NCBI RefSeq assembly: GCF_003149025.1
Contig: NZ_QGDV01000013.1
Span: 24,089 to 88,088 of the forward strand
Origin: Rathayibacter iranicus NCPPB 2253 = VKM Ac-1602
GTDB lineage: Bacteria > Actinomycetota > Actinomycetes > Actinomycetales > Microbacteriaceae
Direction: 5' to 3'
DNA: 64,000 nucleotides
Position numbers and translations under genes: made by a program
Shown here: positions 51,460 through 60,301 of the stretch, piece after piece
Layout: each line of letters starts with the position of its first letter
Position numbering within the stretch: position 1 is the stretch's first letter
Notes under the pieces: generated by a model
The model's database searches: none
What the model was told of the DNA's origin: nothing
Seen by the model: only the letters and a program-made list of their open reading frames with translations

Positions 51460-53733
51460 CTACTTCGAGGCGGTTCGGCGACGCAGGCGCGCCACCGTCA
51501 TACCCAGCCCGAGCAGGAGTGCCGCGATCCCGGCAGTGAACGCGGGCGTCGCATCGACCCCGGTCTCGGCGAGGTGGTGCGTCGATCCGCCAGAGGCCAC
51601 CGGCACTGCCGGGACGGTGGTCACGGGGTTCGTCGGGGCGACGGTCTCGACCGGCGCCGGAGTGGGCGACGCAGGGGCACCCTCCGCGACTGTGAGAGTA
51701 GAGAGAACCGAGACGCCAGTCGTCGGGAGCGAGAACCGCAGTTCGTGCTCGCCGGCGGTAAGCCCGACCGTCGAGAGGCTCACGGAGGCGCGGCCCTGCT
51801 CGTCCGTAGTCGAGACGACAGCGTGGTCGATCGCGGCGCTGGCGACCTGCGCTCCGTCGATCAGCACCTGCACCTCGTCGTCGCGGACGGCGGAGTTGTT
51901 GACATCGAGCGAGGACAGGGCATAGGAGAGCGTGTCATCGCCCTCGGCGCTCGTCTCGGTCACACCGATCGAGCGCGTGGCAGGGGCCGGTGAAACCGGC
52001 GAGAACGCGGCCATGTACTCGGTGAAAGCGTTCAGGTCGACGCGGCCGGAGTCGGCCTTATCGGTCCCGTTCGCCAGCTCGGTGAAGCTGTCGCCGCCGG
52101 CCGCGAGGAATGAATTGGCGACGACCTTGAAGGTCTGGTCGTCGGTGATCCGCTCGCCCTCGAAAAAGACGCCGGTGATGTGAGAACCGACCTCGGCGGC
52201 CGGATCGTAGGTGTAGGACAGGCCGGCCGAAATACCCAGGTGCAGCTCCGGACGCGTCTTACCCGGCTGCCACTGCTGCTCCAGCACCGTCGTGATCTGG
52301 GCGCCGGTCAGGGTCTGGGTGACGAGCGTGTTGGCGAAGGGCTGGACGACCGCCGCCTCCTTGTACGTGACGGTGCCGTCGGGGTCGTTCGCGCCGCTCG
52401 ACGCGAAGAGGATGTCCTGGCGCATGCCGCCCGGGTTCATGAAAGCGATTTGCGTGCCGAGGTCGGCCTGCGTGGCCCAGAGCTGCGCGTCGGCGACCAG
52501 GTTGCCGATGGTCGACTCGGCTCCGCGATTCTCGGAGCCGTCGGACTGCACACCGCGACGCACGTCGGCGGTGACGGAGCCGATCGGAACCGCACCCTTG
52601 ACCTCCGCCACCGCGACAGCGTCCGCGACGAGCGCGGCGACATCGCGCCCGATCGGAGTCGAGTCGGCGGCGTAGCGGGGCTGATACACGGTCGAGACGA
52701 CGCCCGTCTTCGGGTCGGTCACCTCGACCGGCGCCAGCGTGTCGATGAGCTCGGAGGTCACCGAGACGAGATCCCTACTGGCCGGGTCGACGGTAATGGC
52801 GAGGTGCCCGAGGTGGTTGCCATACTGGCCGGCCTGCAAGACCGGGAGCGTCTTGCCGCTCGGGAGGGTGACGTCTTTGCTGTACGCCTGGTGAGTGTGG
52901 GCCGAGACGATGCCGGCGACCTGGTCGCCGATCCCGTCCACAATTGCGCCGAAGGTGCTGCCCGCGTCGGCGAAGTCAGCGTCCGCGGTCTCTGCGCCCT
53001 CGTGCACGACGGCAACGACGACGTCGGCCTCCAGGTTTTTCTGCGCCGTTGGCACGGAGGAGTCGGCAGAGTCGTCGATGCCGTCCTGCAGGCGGGCCGC
53101 CTCGGCGTTCACCGAGTCGACAACCGGAGCGACGTCGAGGGTTGCGATGCCGGCGGGGCTGACGAGGTCCGGCAGGCTCGCCGTGGTCGCACCGACGAAG
53201 CCGACCGTCACGCCGTCGAAGTCCTGGACGAACGAGGGGGCGTAGGCGTGCTCGCCCGTGCCCTTCTCGAGGAGGTTCGAGGAGAAGTACTCAAAGTCGG
53301 CGCGCGGGATGATCCGGCCGTCGAGGTCTTCGCGGGTCTTATCGAACTCGTGGTTGCCCACGGCCGAGGCCGAGACGCCCATCAGGTTCAGCGCGTCGAT
53401 GGTCGGGTCGTCGTTCTGCACCAGCGAGGTGAAGGTCGAGGCGCCGACGTTGTCGCCCGCAGACACGAGCATCGAGCCGGTGGGGTTCCCCGCCGACAGG
53501 GTGGCGTACGCGGAGGCGAGCGACGCGGCGCCGGGCACACTGCCCTCGACGCTCGAACCGGCCGAGGCTTCGAGGCGACCGTGGAAGTCGTTCATCGTGT
53601 ACACGTCGATGACGCGCTCGTCGGCCGCCGAGGCGGGGGCTGCTCCGAGCAGTGCCGCAGCGGCGACAACGCCGACGATCGCAGCGGAGAGGGAGCGGGA
53701 GTGGCCGGGGCGGCCGAAGGCAGAGCTTCGCAT
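51460..53733 (-). CDS. Cell-wall-anchored 5'-nucleotidase / UDP-sugar hydrolase
   Basis: About 757 residues from the ATG at 53733 (an ATG at 53754 is possible). A signal peptide (AAIVGVVAAAALLGAAPASAA) precedes the calcineurin-like metallophosphoesterase domain: VYTMNDFHGRLEAS, MLVSAGDNVGAS, AVGNHEFDKT, VAGIVSAHTHQAYS, the di-metal ligands. The C-terminal nucleotidase substrate domain (NLVADAQLWATQ, AFMNPGGMRQDIL, LTGAQITTVLEQQW) follows. An Ig-like stretch and a sorting signal LAETG (about 721), a hydrophobic helix and RLRRRTASK end the protein, so sortase anchoring is predicted. It releases phosphate and nucleosides outside the cell. Confidence 0.9.
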   Translation of the reverse strand: MRSSAFGRPGHSRSLSAAIVGVVAAAALLGAAPASAADERVIDVYTMNDFHGRLEASAGSSVEGSVPGAASLASAYATLSAGNPTGSMLVSAGDNVGASTFTSLVQNDDPTIDALNLMGVSASAVGNHEFDKTREDLDGRIIPRADFEYFSSNLLEKGTGEHAYAPSFVQDFDGVTVGFVGATTASLPDLVSPAGIATLDVAPVVDSVNAEAARLQDGIDDSADSSVPTAQKNLEADVVVAVVHEGAETADADFADAGSTFGAIVDGIGDQVAGIVSAHTHQAYSKDVTLPSGKTLPVLQAGQYGNHLGHLAITVDPASRDLVSVTSELIDTLAPVEVTDPKTGVVSTVYQPRYAADSTPIGRDVAALVADAVAVAEVKGAVPIGSVTADVRRGVQSDGSENRGAESTIGNLVADAQLWATQADLGTQIAFMNPGGMRQDILFASSGANDPDGTVTYKEAAVVQPFANTLVTQTLTGAQITTVLEQQWQPGKTRPELHLGISAGLSYTYDPAAEVGSHITGVFFEGERITDDQTFKVVANSFLAAGGDSFTELANGTDKADSGRVDLNAFTEYMAAFSPVSPAPATRSIGVTETSAEGDDTLSYALSSLDVNNSAVRDDEVQVLIDGAQVASAAIDHAVVSTTDEQGRASVSLSTVGLTAGEHELRFSLPTTGVSVLSTLTVAEGAPASPTPAPVETVAPTNPVTTVPAVPVASGGSTHHLAETGVDATPAFTAGIAALLLGLGMTVARLRRRTASK

Positions 53734-53870
53734 CTGGTGGAGTTCTCCAAGCATCGAGCGGACAATCCGAAGCGGATTCGCGCCGCGTGAGGGGGATATT
53801 CCCAGCCAACCTGACGGCGTACTCCAGGTCAAACCCTCCGGCCTCGGATCGACACCGCGTTTACGAGAAG

Positions 53871-54248
53871 TTAACTCGGCGTCGGCCCCGTGGTTCGGAG
53901 GATCGGCAGGAACGGCGAGAGGTCAGCGCGGACGCCCGATGCGTGGATCCGCCCGCTCGCGAGGCCGTCGTTCCAGGAGAGGGCGCCGGTGGCAAGTGGA
54001 AGCCAGGTCGCCGCGTCCATCTCGATCACGTTCGGCGGCGTGCCGCGGGTGTGGCCCGGTCCTTCGACGCACTGCGCGGCCCCGAACGGGGGGACGCGCA
54101 CCTCGACGCTGCGCCCGGGGACGGTCGTCTCGATGATCTGCAGCAAGAACCGCACGGCAACCGCCGTCGTGTTCCGGTCCGCTCCGCCGGCGAGCGCCGC
54201 CCGCACCGCCGCTTGCCCACCCATCTCATCGATCCTGCCCTTAGCCAC
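53871..54248 (-). CDS. Sterol-carrier-family small protein
   Basis: 125 residues from the GTG at 54248 with GGAGG upstream. Short actinobacterial protein of the SCP-like (maleylpyruvate-isomerase/sterol-carrier) group: VAVRFLLQIIETTVPGRSVE then VEVRVPPFGAAQCVEG and a tail WNDGLASGRIHASGVRADLS. It is divergent from purD with a 72-base spacer; this pairing is commonly conserved in relatives. Lipid binding is inferred from the family name only. Confidence 0.75.
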   Translation of the reverse strand: MAKGRIDEMGGQAAVRAALAGGADRNTTAVAVRFLLQIIETTVPGRSVEVRVPPFGAAQCVEGPGHTRGTPPNVIEMDAATWLPLATGALSWNDGLASGRIHASGVRADLSPFLPILRTTGPTPS

Positions 54249-54320
54249 ACCCCATCCTCCCCCGCTCCCGCCCTTCGTCCACTCCCGCGAAGGGCGGCAG
54301 GGCGGGCCTATCCTGTGAGG

Positions 54321-55592
54321 GTGAAGATCCTTGTTCTCGGTTCCGGTGCCCGCGAGCACGCCATCATCACCGCTCTACTCGCCGAGCAGGCGCAGCACGA
54401 GATCATCGCCGCCCCGGGCAATGCGGGCATCGCGCGCGACGTCGAGGTGATCCACTTTGACACGAATAGCCCGCGCCTCGTCAGCGAGTTCGCAGTGGAG
54501 CAGGGCGTCGAGCTGGTCGTGATCGGCCCGGAGGCGCCGCTGGTCGCCGGTGTGGCCGACGCGCTCCGCCGCCGCCGCATCCCCACCTTCGGACCCGACC
54601 GCGGCGCCGCGGCTCTCGAAGGCTCGAAGACTTTCGCCAAACGCGTGATGGACATGGCCCGCGTCCCCACCGGCCGGGCTACCCGCGTCTCGACCCTCGT
54701 GGACGCGACGCGCGCCATTGACGAGTACGGACTCCCGTCGGTCGTCAAAGCAGATGGGCTCGCCGCAGGGAAGGGCGTCCTGGTGACCGAGTCGCGCAGC
54801 GCCGCGATCGCCCACGCCGAGTTCTGGCTTCAGTCGGGCGACGTCCTGATCGAAGAGTTCCTGGCCGGCCAGGAGGTCTCGCTGTTCCTCCTCTCCGACG
54901 GTCACGACGTGGTCCCCCTCTCCCCCGCGCAGGACTTCAAACGCCTCGGCGACGGCGACGAGGGTCCCAACACCGGCGGCATGGGCGCCTACTCACCGCT
55001 CCCGTGGCTCGCAGACCGGTGGAGCAGCGAGCGCGCCTTCATTGACGAGGTCATCGACACGGTCGCCATTCCGACGATTCGACAGCTGGAACGCGAGCGA
55101 ACCCCCTTCATCGGGCTCCTCTACTGCGGTCTCATCGTCACGGATGCGGGGCTGCGCGTGATCGAATTCAATGCCCGCTTCGGCGACCCCGAGACGCAGG
55201 TCGTCCTCCCCCGTCTCTCCTCGCCGTTGTCCGCGCTACTCCATGCGGCCGCCACTGGCTCGCTCGCCTCCGTTCCCTGGCCCGCGTTTTCTGACGACGT
55301 GGCCGTCACCGTCGTGCTGGCCAGCGAGGGCTACCCCGAGAACGCCGTCACCGGGCGCACGATCACCGGGCTGGACGCGGCGGCCGCGGTCCCCGGAGTC
55401 ACGCTCGCCCACGCCGCTACCCAAATCGTCGATGGTCGCTTCGTCGCCACCGGCGGCCGGGTGCTGAATGTCGTGGCCCGAGGAGCCGACTTCACCGAGG
55501 CGCGCGAGCGGGCCTACCGAGCACTCGACCTGATCCACCTCGACGGCGGGACGTATCGGCGCGACATCGCTCTGCGCGTCGCGCGGCACTAG
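54321..55592 (+). CDS. purD: Phosphoribosylamine-glycine ligase
   Basis: 423 residues from the GTG at 54321. GAR synthetase, the second step of purine synthesis (ATP-grasp). Seen: KILVLGSGAREHAIITALLA, VIGPEAPLVAGVADALR, FGPDRGAAALEGSKTFAK, ATP-binding VVKADGLAAGKGV, IEEFLAGQEVSLFLLSDG, the signature GDGDEGPNTGGMGAYSP, and the metal-binding segment VIEFNARFGDPETQVVLPRL. It stands as a single gene apart from purF and purM. Confidence 0.95.
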   Translation: MKILVLGSGAREHAIITALLAEQAQHEIIAAPGNAGIARDVEVIHFDTNSPRLVSEFAVEQGVELVVIGPEAPLVAGVADALRRRRIPTFGPDRGAAALEGSKTFAKRVMDMARVPTGRATRVSTLVDATRAIDEYGLPSVVKADGLAAGKGVLVTESRSAAIAHAEFWLQSGDVLIEEFLAGQEVSLFLLSDGHDVVPLSPAQDFKRLGDGDEGPNTGGMGAYSPLPWLADRWSSERAFIDEVIDTVAIPTIRQLERERTPFIGLLYCGLIVTDAGLRVIEFNARFGDPETQVVLPRLSSPLSALLHAAATGSLASVPWPAFSDDVAVTVVLASEGYPENAVTGRTITGLDAAAAVPGVTLAHAATQIVDGRFVATGGRVLNVVARGADFTEARERAYRALDLIHLDGGTYRRDIALRVARH

Positions 55593-55638
55593 TCGTCCGT
55601 CTCGCTCCCTGCACGGCATGGCGCCGGCGTGACCAGGG

Positions 55639-56610
55639 TCAGCGGGAGGCGACGACGGCGCGGAGGGCCTCGGCGAGGTGAGGGTGAGCGAAGGAGAATC
55701 CGGACTCCTCGAGGCGGGCGGGAACGACCCAGCGGCTCTTGAGCAGGAGTTCGGTCTCGGTCCGGAGCAGGAAGGTCGCGGGCTCGAGCACGAAGCGCGG
55801 CGCGGGCAGGCCGATTCTGCGCCCGACCGCGGCGCGAAGCAGGCGAGAGAGTTCGATGTTGTCGCTGGGATTCGGCGACGCGAGGTTCACTGGTCCCGTC
55901 AAGCGTGATTCCTCCAGGAACAGGAACAGGATCGAGCGGTAGACGTCCTCGACGTGGATCCAGCTGAAGTGCTGCCGTCCGAGCGTGCGCCGGTACTCGT
56001 GGTGCACCCCCGCCTCCCGCCGCTCGCGCGTCGATGGCCACGGCCCGTCGAACTGTGGACCGCCCAGACCGATCCGCGCCAGCCGCAGCAGGATCGCCGT
56101 CGCCGGCCCCTCGCCGAGCACGATCGTCATCCGCAGCGCGAGACGCCGCAGGCCGGGCGTCTCCCCGGAAAAGAATTCCGCCTCCCACGCCCGTGCTACC
56201 TCGACCGAGAAGCCCTCGCCGAGCACGCCTTCGTCCTCGGTGTTCGCCCGCTCCTCCTCGTGCCGGTAGATCGTCGCGGTGCTGGCGTTCATCCACACGA
56301 GCGGAGGCGTCGCCGCGGCCGCGACTGCACGGTGCAGCTCGGCGGTCGTCTCCACCCGGGAGCGGAGGATTTCGGCGCGGTTCGCCCGTGTGTATCGGCA
56401 GTCGACGCTCTTGCCTGCGAGGTTGACGAGCAGGCGCGCACCGTCGAGCACGCGGGTGATTCCGGCCGTGTGACCCCACTGCCCGTCCGGGCCGGAGCGG
56501 CCGATCCGCTTGACGTTCCAGCCGTCGGCGGTGAAACGCCGGGCGAGATCCGTCCCGAGGAAACCGCTCGCCCCGGCGAGGACGACGACGGGCTGGTGTC
56601 TAGCGCTCAT
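55639..56610 (-). CDS. TIGR01777-family epimerase
   Basis: 323 residues from the ATG at 56610. An extended SDR with an N-terminal Rossmann motif (VVVLAGASGFLGTDLARRF), INLAG-like LVNLAGKSVDCRYTRANR, and the family markers WMNASTATIYRHEEERANTE and HFSWIHVEDVYRSILFL, then a C-terminal domain with ETELLLKSRWVVPARLEESG. Related proteins (YfcH-like) are NADP-dependent; the substrate is unknown. It diverges from the SDR gene at 56782. Confidence 0.85.
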   Translation of the reverse strand: MSARHQPVVVLAGASGFLGTDLARRFTADGWNVKRIGRSGPDGQWGHTAGITRVLDGARLLVNLAGKSVDCRYTRANRAEILRSRVETTAELHRAVAAAATPPLVWMNASTATIYRHEEERANTEDEGVLGEGFSVEVARAWEAEFFSGETPGLRRLALRMTIVLGEGPATAILLRLARIGLGGPQFDGPWPSTRERREAGVHHEYRRTLGRQHFSWIHVEDVYRSILFLFLEESRLTGPVNLASPNPSDNIELSRLLRAAVGRRIGLPAPRFVLEPATFLLRTETELLLKSRWVVPARLEESGFSFAHPHLAEALRAVVASR

Positions 56611-56781
56611 CGGCCCATCGTGGCACTGCGCGCGGCCGTCCGTGAATTCTGACAACCGGATGACACCCCAGCCACGGTCCACTGTCGAGCACTCGAGCTC
56701 GGTCACCGCACGCCCGCCGTCAACCCCCTACGCGCTCCTGCGTGCACCGGCTTGCATGGAGCCATCACACGAGGGAGAGCC

Positions 56782-57621
56782 ATGACTCCGGAATTACCCG
56801 AGCAGACGCCGCCCGGCACCGAGGCCGAGCTGACGCCGCAGGCCGACCACGGCGAGACGAGCTACATCGGCACTGGCCGCCTGAGCGGCAAAGTCGCCCT
56901 CATCACCGGAGCCGACAGTGGGATCGGCAAGGCGGTCGCCATCGCGTTCGCCCGCGAGGGCGCCGACGTGGCGATCTCGTACCTCGACGAGCATGAGGAC
57001 GCCCAGGACACCGCGAAGTGGGTCCGCCAGGCGGGCCGCGAGGCGCTGCTGCTGCCCGGCGATCTCCAAGACCCGGCGCACTGCCGCTCCGTCGTGACCG
57101 AGACGGTGGAGCGCTTCGGGCATCTCGAGGTGCTGGTCAGCAATGCCGCGTTCCAGATGAGCCGCGAGAGCGTCACCGATATTCCCGACGAGGAGTGGGA
57201 CCGCACGATCGCGACGAATGTCAGCGCGTATTTCCACCTGGTGAAGTCAGCTCTGCCGCACCTCACGGTGGGCGCGTCGATCATCGCAACGAGTTCGGTG
57301 CAGTCGGACCAGCCGTCGTACCAGTTGCTGCCCTATGCGGCGACGAAAGCGGCGATGCTCAGCATGACCGCCTCCCTCGCCCAAGCACTGGGCGAGAAGG
57401 GAATCCGGGCCAACTCCGTCGCCCCCGGCCCGATCTGGACGCCGCTCATTCCCTCCACCATGCCCGAGGAGGCTGTCGCTGAGTTCGGCGAGCAGGTCCC
57501 GCTCGGTCGACCCGGCCAGCCAGCCGAGGTCGCGCCCGCCTACGTCCTCCTCGCCTCCGATGACGCGAGCTATATCAGCGGGGCGACGATCGCGGTCACC
57601 GGCGGAAAGCCGATCCTCTGA
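56782..57621 (+). CDS. SDR-family oxidoreductase (YhdF/glucose-dehydrogenase-like)
   Basis: 279 residues from the ATG at 56782. An N-terminal extension (TPELPEQTPPGTEAELTPQA, Y..G.LSGK) precedes the classical SDR: GxxxGxG in ALITGADSGIGKAVAIAFA, NNAG-like VLVSNAAFQMSR, catalytic Ser in IIATSSVQSDQ, YxxxK in YAATKAAMLSM, and a C-terminal SGATIAVTGGKPIL. The N-terminal extension and motifs match the general-stress SDR group related to YhdF/YgfF. NAD(P)-dependent; substrate unassigned. Confidence 0.87.
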   Translation: MTPELPEQTPPGTEAELTPQADHGETSYIGTGRLSGKVALITGADSGIGKAVAIAFAREGADVAISYLDEHEDAQDTAKWVRQAGREALLLPGDLQDPAHCRSVVTETVERFGHLEVLVSNAAFQMSRESVTDIPDEEWDRTIATNVSAYFHLVKSALPHLTVGASIIATSSVQSDQPSYQLLPYAATKAAMLSMTASLAQALGEKGIRANSVAPGPIWTPLIPSTMPEEAVAEFGEQVPLGRPGQPAEVAPAYVLLASDDASYISGATIAVTGGKPIL

Positions 57622-57673
57622 TCGCGGTCCAGGGCGTCGCTCACTCGCGCGTTCCTGCGATAGGTTCGCGCAG

Positions 57674-58789
57674 GTGAGCGTGCATATCCGCAGTATCGAG
57701 ACAGCGGTGCCGGGCACCGTCCTGCGCCAGCCGGAGGCCCGCGACCTCTTCCGCAAGCAGCCCGGGATCAGCCGACTCGGCTCCCGCCTGATCGGAGCCG
57801 CGTTCGACGCGTCCGGAATCGACACCCGAGGCACCGTGGTCGACGAACTCGATGGCGTCGAGCGGGAGGGGGACAGCGTCTTCTACGACGCGGCCCAGGG
57901 TCGGGTCCTCGATCCGGGCACCGCTGCGCGCAATGCTCTCTACACCCAGAGCGCTCCCGAACTCTTCATCCAGGCGGCTGACCGCGCGCTCACGGCAGCG
58001 TCGGTGAGCGCGGAGGACGTCACCCACGTCGTGACCGTCTCCTGCACCGGCTTCTACGCGCCCGGCCCCGACTACCAGCTCGTGCGTCGGCTCGGCCTCG
58101 CTCCCTCGACGCAGCGCTTCCACCTCGGCTTCATGGGCTGCTACGGCGCGTTCCCCGGGCTCCGGGCGGCTCGACAGTTCTGCGAAGCGGATCCGGAGGC
58201 GGTGGTCCTCGTCGTCGCGGTCGAACTCTGCACCATCCACCTGACCAGTTCGAACGATCCCGAGCAGATTGTCGCCACGTCCGTCTTCGGCGACGGCGGC
58301 GCCGCGGCAGTCGTCACTGCGCGCCCGCCCGCTCCCGGCACGCCGGTGTTGGAGCTCGACGCACTGGCGACGACGCTGACCGATGAGGGCGAAACCGAGA
58401 TGGCGTGGACCATCGGCGACCACGGTTTCTCGATGCGACTGAGCACGTACGTGCCGTCGATCATCGGCGCGAACATCGAGGCGGCGGTCGCTCCGCTTCT
58501 CGCGAGCGCCGCGGTCGGGATGGACGACGTGGCGCGCTGGGCAATCCATCCCGGCGGTCGGAGCATCCTCGACAAAGTGCAGACCTCGCTCGGCCTCGAC
58601 GACGAGCAGATGCATCCCTCCCGCGAAGTGCTGCGGACGCACGGCAACATGTCGAGCGCGACAGTCCTGTTCATCCTGCGGCGGCTCCTGCACGGCGAGG
58701 CAGCCGACGGCGAGCGGATCGGCGCGATGGCTTTCGGTCCGGGCCTCACCGTCGAACTCGCTTTGCTGACCAAGTGGGGCGAGGAGTGA
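57674..58789 (+). CDS. Type III polyketide synthase
   Basis: 371 residues from the GTG at 57674. Chalcone-synthase fold with the catalytic triad Cys156 (LGFMGCYGAFPGL), His292 (WAIHPGGRSILD) and Asn325 (RTHGNMSSATVLF). Such enzymes condense malonyl-CoA units onto a starter to give alkylresorcinols, alkylpyrones or naphthalene-type products. The stop is 2 bases before the methyltransferase ATG, a two-gene operon. Relatives usually carry an FAD oxidoreductase as a third gene; here none follows. Product unknown; a phenolic or quinoid lipid is the usual outcome for this class. Confidence 0.9.
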   Translation: MSVHIRSIETAVPGTVLRQPEARDLFRKQPGISRLGSRLIGAAFDASGIDTRGTVVDELDGVEREGDSVFYDAAQGRVLDPGTAARNALYTQSAPELFIQAADRALTAASVSAEDVTHVVTVSCTGFYAPGPDYQLVRRLGLAPSTQRFHLGFMGCYGAFPGLRAARQFCEADPEAVVLVVAVELCTIHLTSSNDPEQIVATSVFGDGGAAAVVTARPPAPGTPVLELDALATTLTDEGETEMAWTIGDHGFSMRLSTYVPSIIGANIEAAVAPLLASAAVGMDDVARWAIHPGGRSILDKVQTSLGLDDEQMHPSREVLRTHGNMSSATVLFILRRLLHGEAADGERIGAMAFGPGLTVELALLTKWGEE

Positions 58790-58791
58790 CG

Positions 58792-59499
58792 ATGCGCGCT
58801 CCCCTCGTTCCGGACCTGCGCCGCCGGGAGGTCTCGGCGCAGGAGCTGATGGACGATCCGGACTGCGACCGGGCCCTGCTCGACGCGACCTACGCGCGCT
58901 TCGGCACCGTCAACCGGCTCGTGGCCGGCTGGCGGGGCCTGTACCGCTCGCGCGTGCGGCCGCTGCTGCTGCGCAGTGACGCGCCGTTCCGCCTCCTCGA
59001 CATCGGGTCGGGAGGCGGCGATGTCGCGCGCGCGCTCGCGGGCTGGGCGCGCGAGGACGGCCTGCGCCTGAGCATCACCGCCGTCGATCCGGACGAGCGC
59101 GCCTCGGCCTTCGCCACCTCGACACCCGCCCCGGCCGGAGTCGAGTTCCGCCTCGCGAGCAGCACCGACCTCGTCGCCGAAGGCGCGCGATTCGACCTCG
59201 TCACCTCCAACCACGTCCTGCACCATCTGAGCCCCCAAGCCCTCGCCGCGCTCCTCCGGGACAGCGAACGCCTCGCTCCGCGCGCGCTGCACAACGACAT
59301 CGAGCGCTCACGCCTCGCGTACACGGCCTACCTCCTCGCGACGCGCCCCCTCGCGGCGGGCTCGTTCCTGCACTACGACGGCTCGCTCTCGGTTCGGCGC
59401 AGCTTCACCGCTGCGGAGCTGCGAGCGGTCGCACCCGAGGGCTGGCGGGTGGAGCGCGCGGTCCCCTACCGGCTGCTGCTCACCCGGGGCGAAGTCTGA
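58792..59499 (+). CDS. SAM-dependent methyltransferase of the PKS operon
   Basis: 235 residues from the ATG at 58792. Class-I fold with motif I LLDIGSGGGDVARALAG, an acidic motif II (ITAVDPDERA) and FDLVTSNHVLHHLSPQALAALL (motif III region). It follows the type III PKS with a 2-base gap and is expected to methylate the polyketide product on oxygen or carbon. The N-terminal region (VSAQELMDDPDCDRALLDAT) is typical of methyltransferases tied to such operons. Confidence 0.85.
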   Translation: MRAPLVPDLRRREVSAQELMDDPDCDRALLDATYARFGTVNRLVAGWRGLYRSRVRPLLLRSDAPFRLLDIGSGGGDVARALAGWAREDGLRLSITAVDPDERASAFATSTPAPAGVEFRLASSTDLVAEGARFDLVTSNHVLHHLSPQALAALLRDSERLAPRALHNDIERSRLAYTAYLLATRPLAAGSFLHYDGSLSVRRSFTAAELRAVAPEGWRVERAVPYRLLLTRGEV

Positions 59500-59548
59500 G
59501 CGGAGCAACATCCGCCGGCCGCGGCGCCCGCCCGCAGAAACCCGGCGC

Positions 59549-60301
59549 TCACTCGGTCGCGTCGCCTGCGCGCTCTGCCGCCGACTCGCTCACCCAGCCG
59601 GAGACGAGCGCGGCCAGCTCCCGAGCGCCACTCTCGGAGAGGTGGATTCCGTCGCTCAGCGCGACGAAACCCTCGGCGACGGCGCACTGCGTAAAACTCC
59701 ACCGCAGGATCCGACGTCGGACGGCGGCGCGCATCATCATCCGAGAGCCGCAGAACGACGGCCCCGCGGCGCTCGCATACCTCTGCCGCAATGCCACCAA
59801 GCGCTCGTGGAGGGGGAGAACGGTCACACCCGCGTCGCCGCAGACTGCCCGAATCACTGCGTTCACGGCACTGACCGCCCGGGCAGCGTCGTCTGAGCCG
59901 TGCTCTCCCACCGGAGGGAGCGAGCCCACAGCGACCGCGGCGGTCGACTCGTGCCGCAGTCGGCGAACCAGCTCGGTGAGGTCCCTCCGGAAAGCCTGCT
60001 CGAAGACAGCCCGGCCGGTCCGCTTCACGAACCGCCCGCGTCGGCGTGCGTTCGAGAGTTGCCGGAGGATGTCATTCGTGCCGAGGAGGACCACGACGTG
60101 GGTCGCCTCCCCGAGCGCGCGGCGCGGCAGGCGTCGGAGCGCGGAGCTGACGCGGTCGCCGTCCACACCCGCGTTGGTGGTCGCGGAACCGGGAGGCAGC
60201 GCCGCGCCGACCAGCGGCAGCCACGGCGAGCTGGACCTCCCGCGCGTGATGCTGTCACCCACGGCGACAAGCCTGACGGCGTCCCCCCGCGCAGCGGTCA
60301 T
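59549..60301 (-). CDS. SGNH/GDSL hydrolase
   Basis: 250 residues. Block I with the catalytic Ser is LVAVGDSITRGR; block III Asn is VVVLLGTNDILRQL; block V DxxH is LSDGIHLSESGARELA. Such enzymes hydrolyse ester bonds of lipids, sugars or polysaccharides. The ATG overlaps the stop of the upstream SGNH-domain protein (ATGA), so it belongs to the acyltransferase operon reading leftward and probably edits acyl or acetyl groups on a cell-surface glycan. Confidence 0.85.
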   Translation of the reverse strand: MTAARGDAVRLVAVGDSITRGRSSSPWLPLVGAALPPGSATTNAGVDGDRVSSALRRLPRRALGEATHVVVLLGTNDILRQLSNARRRGRFVKRTGRAVFEQAFRRDLTELVRRLRHESTAAVAVGSLPPVGEHGSDDAARAVSAVNAVIRAVCGDAGVTVLPLHERLVALRQRYASAAGPSFCGSRMMMRAAVRRRILRWSFTQCAVAEGFVALSDGIHLSESGARELAALVSGWVSESAAERAGDATE

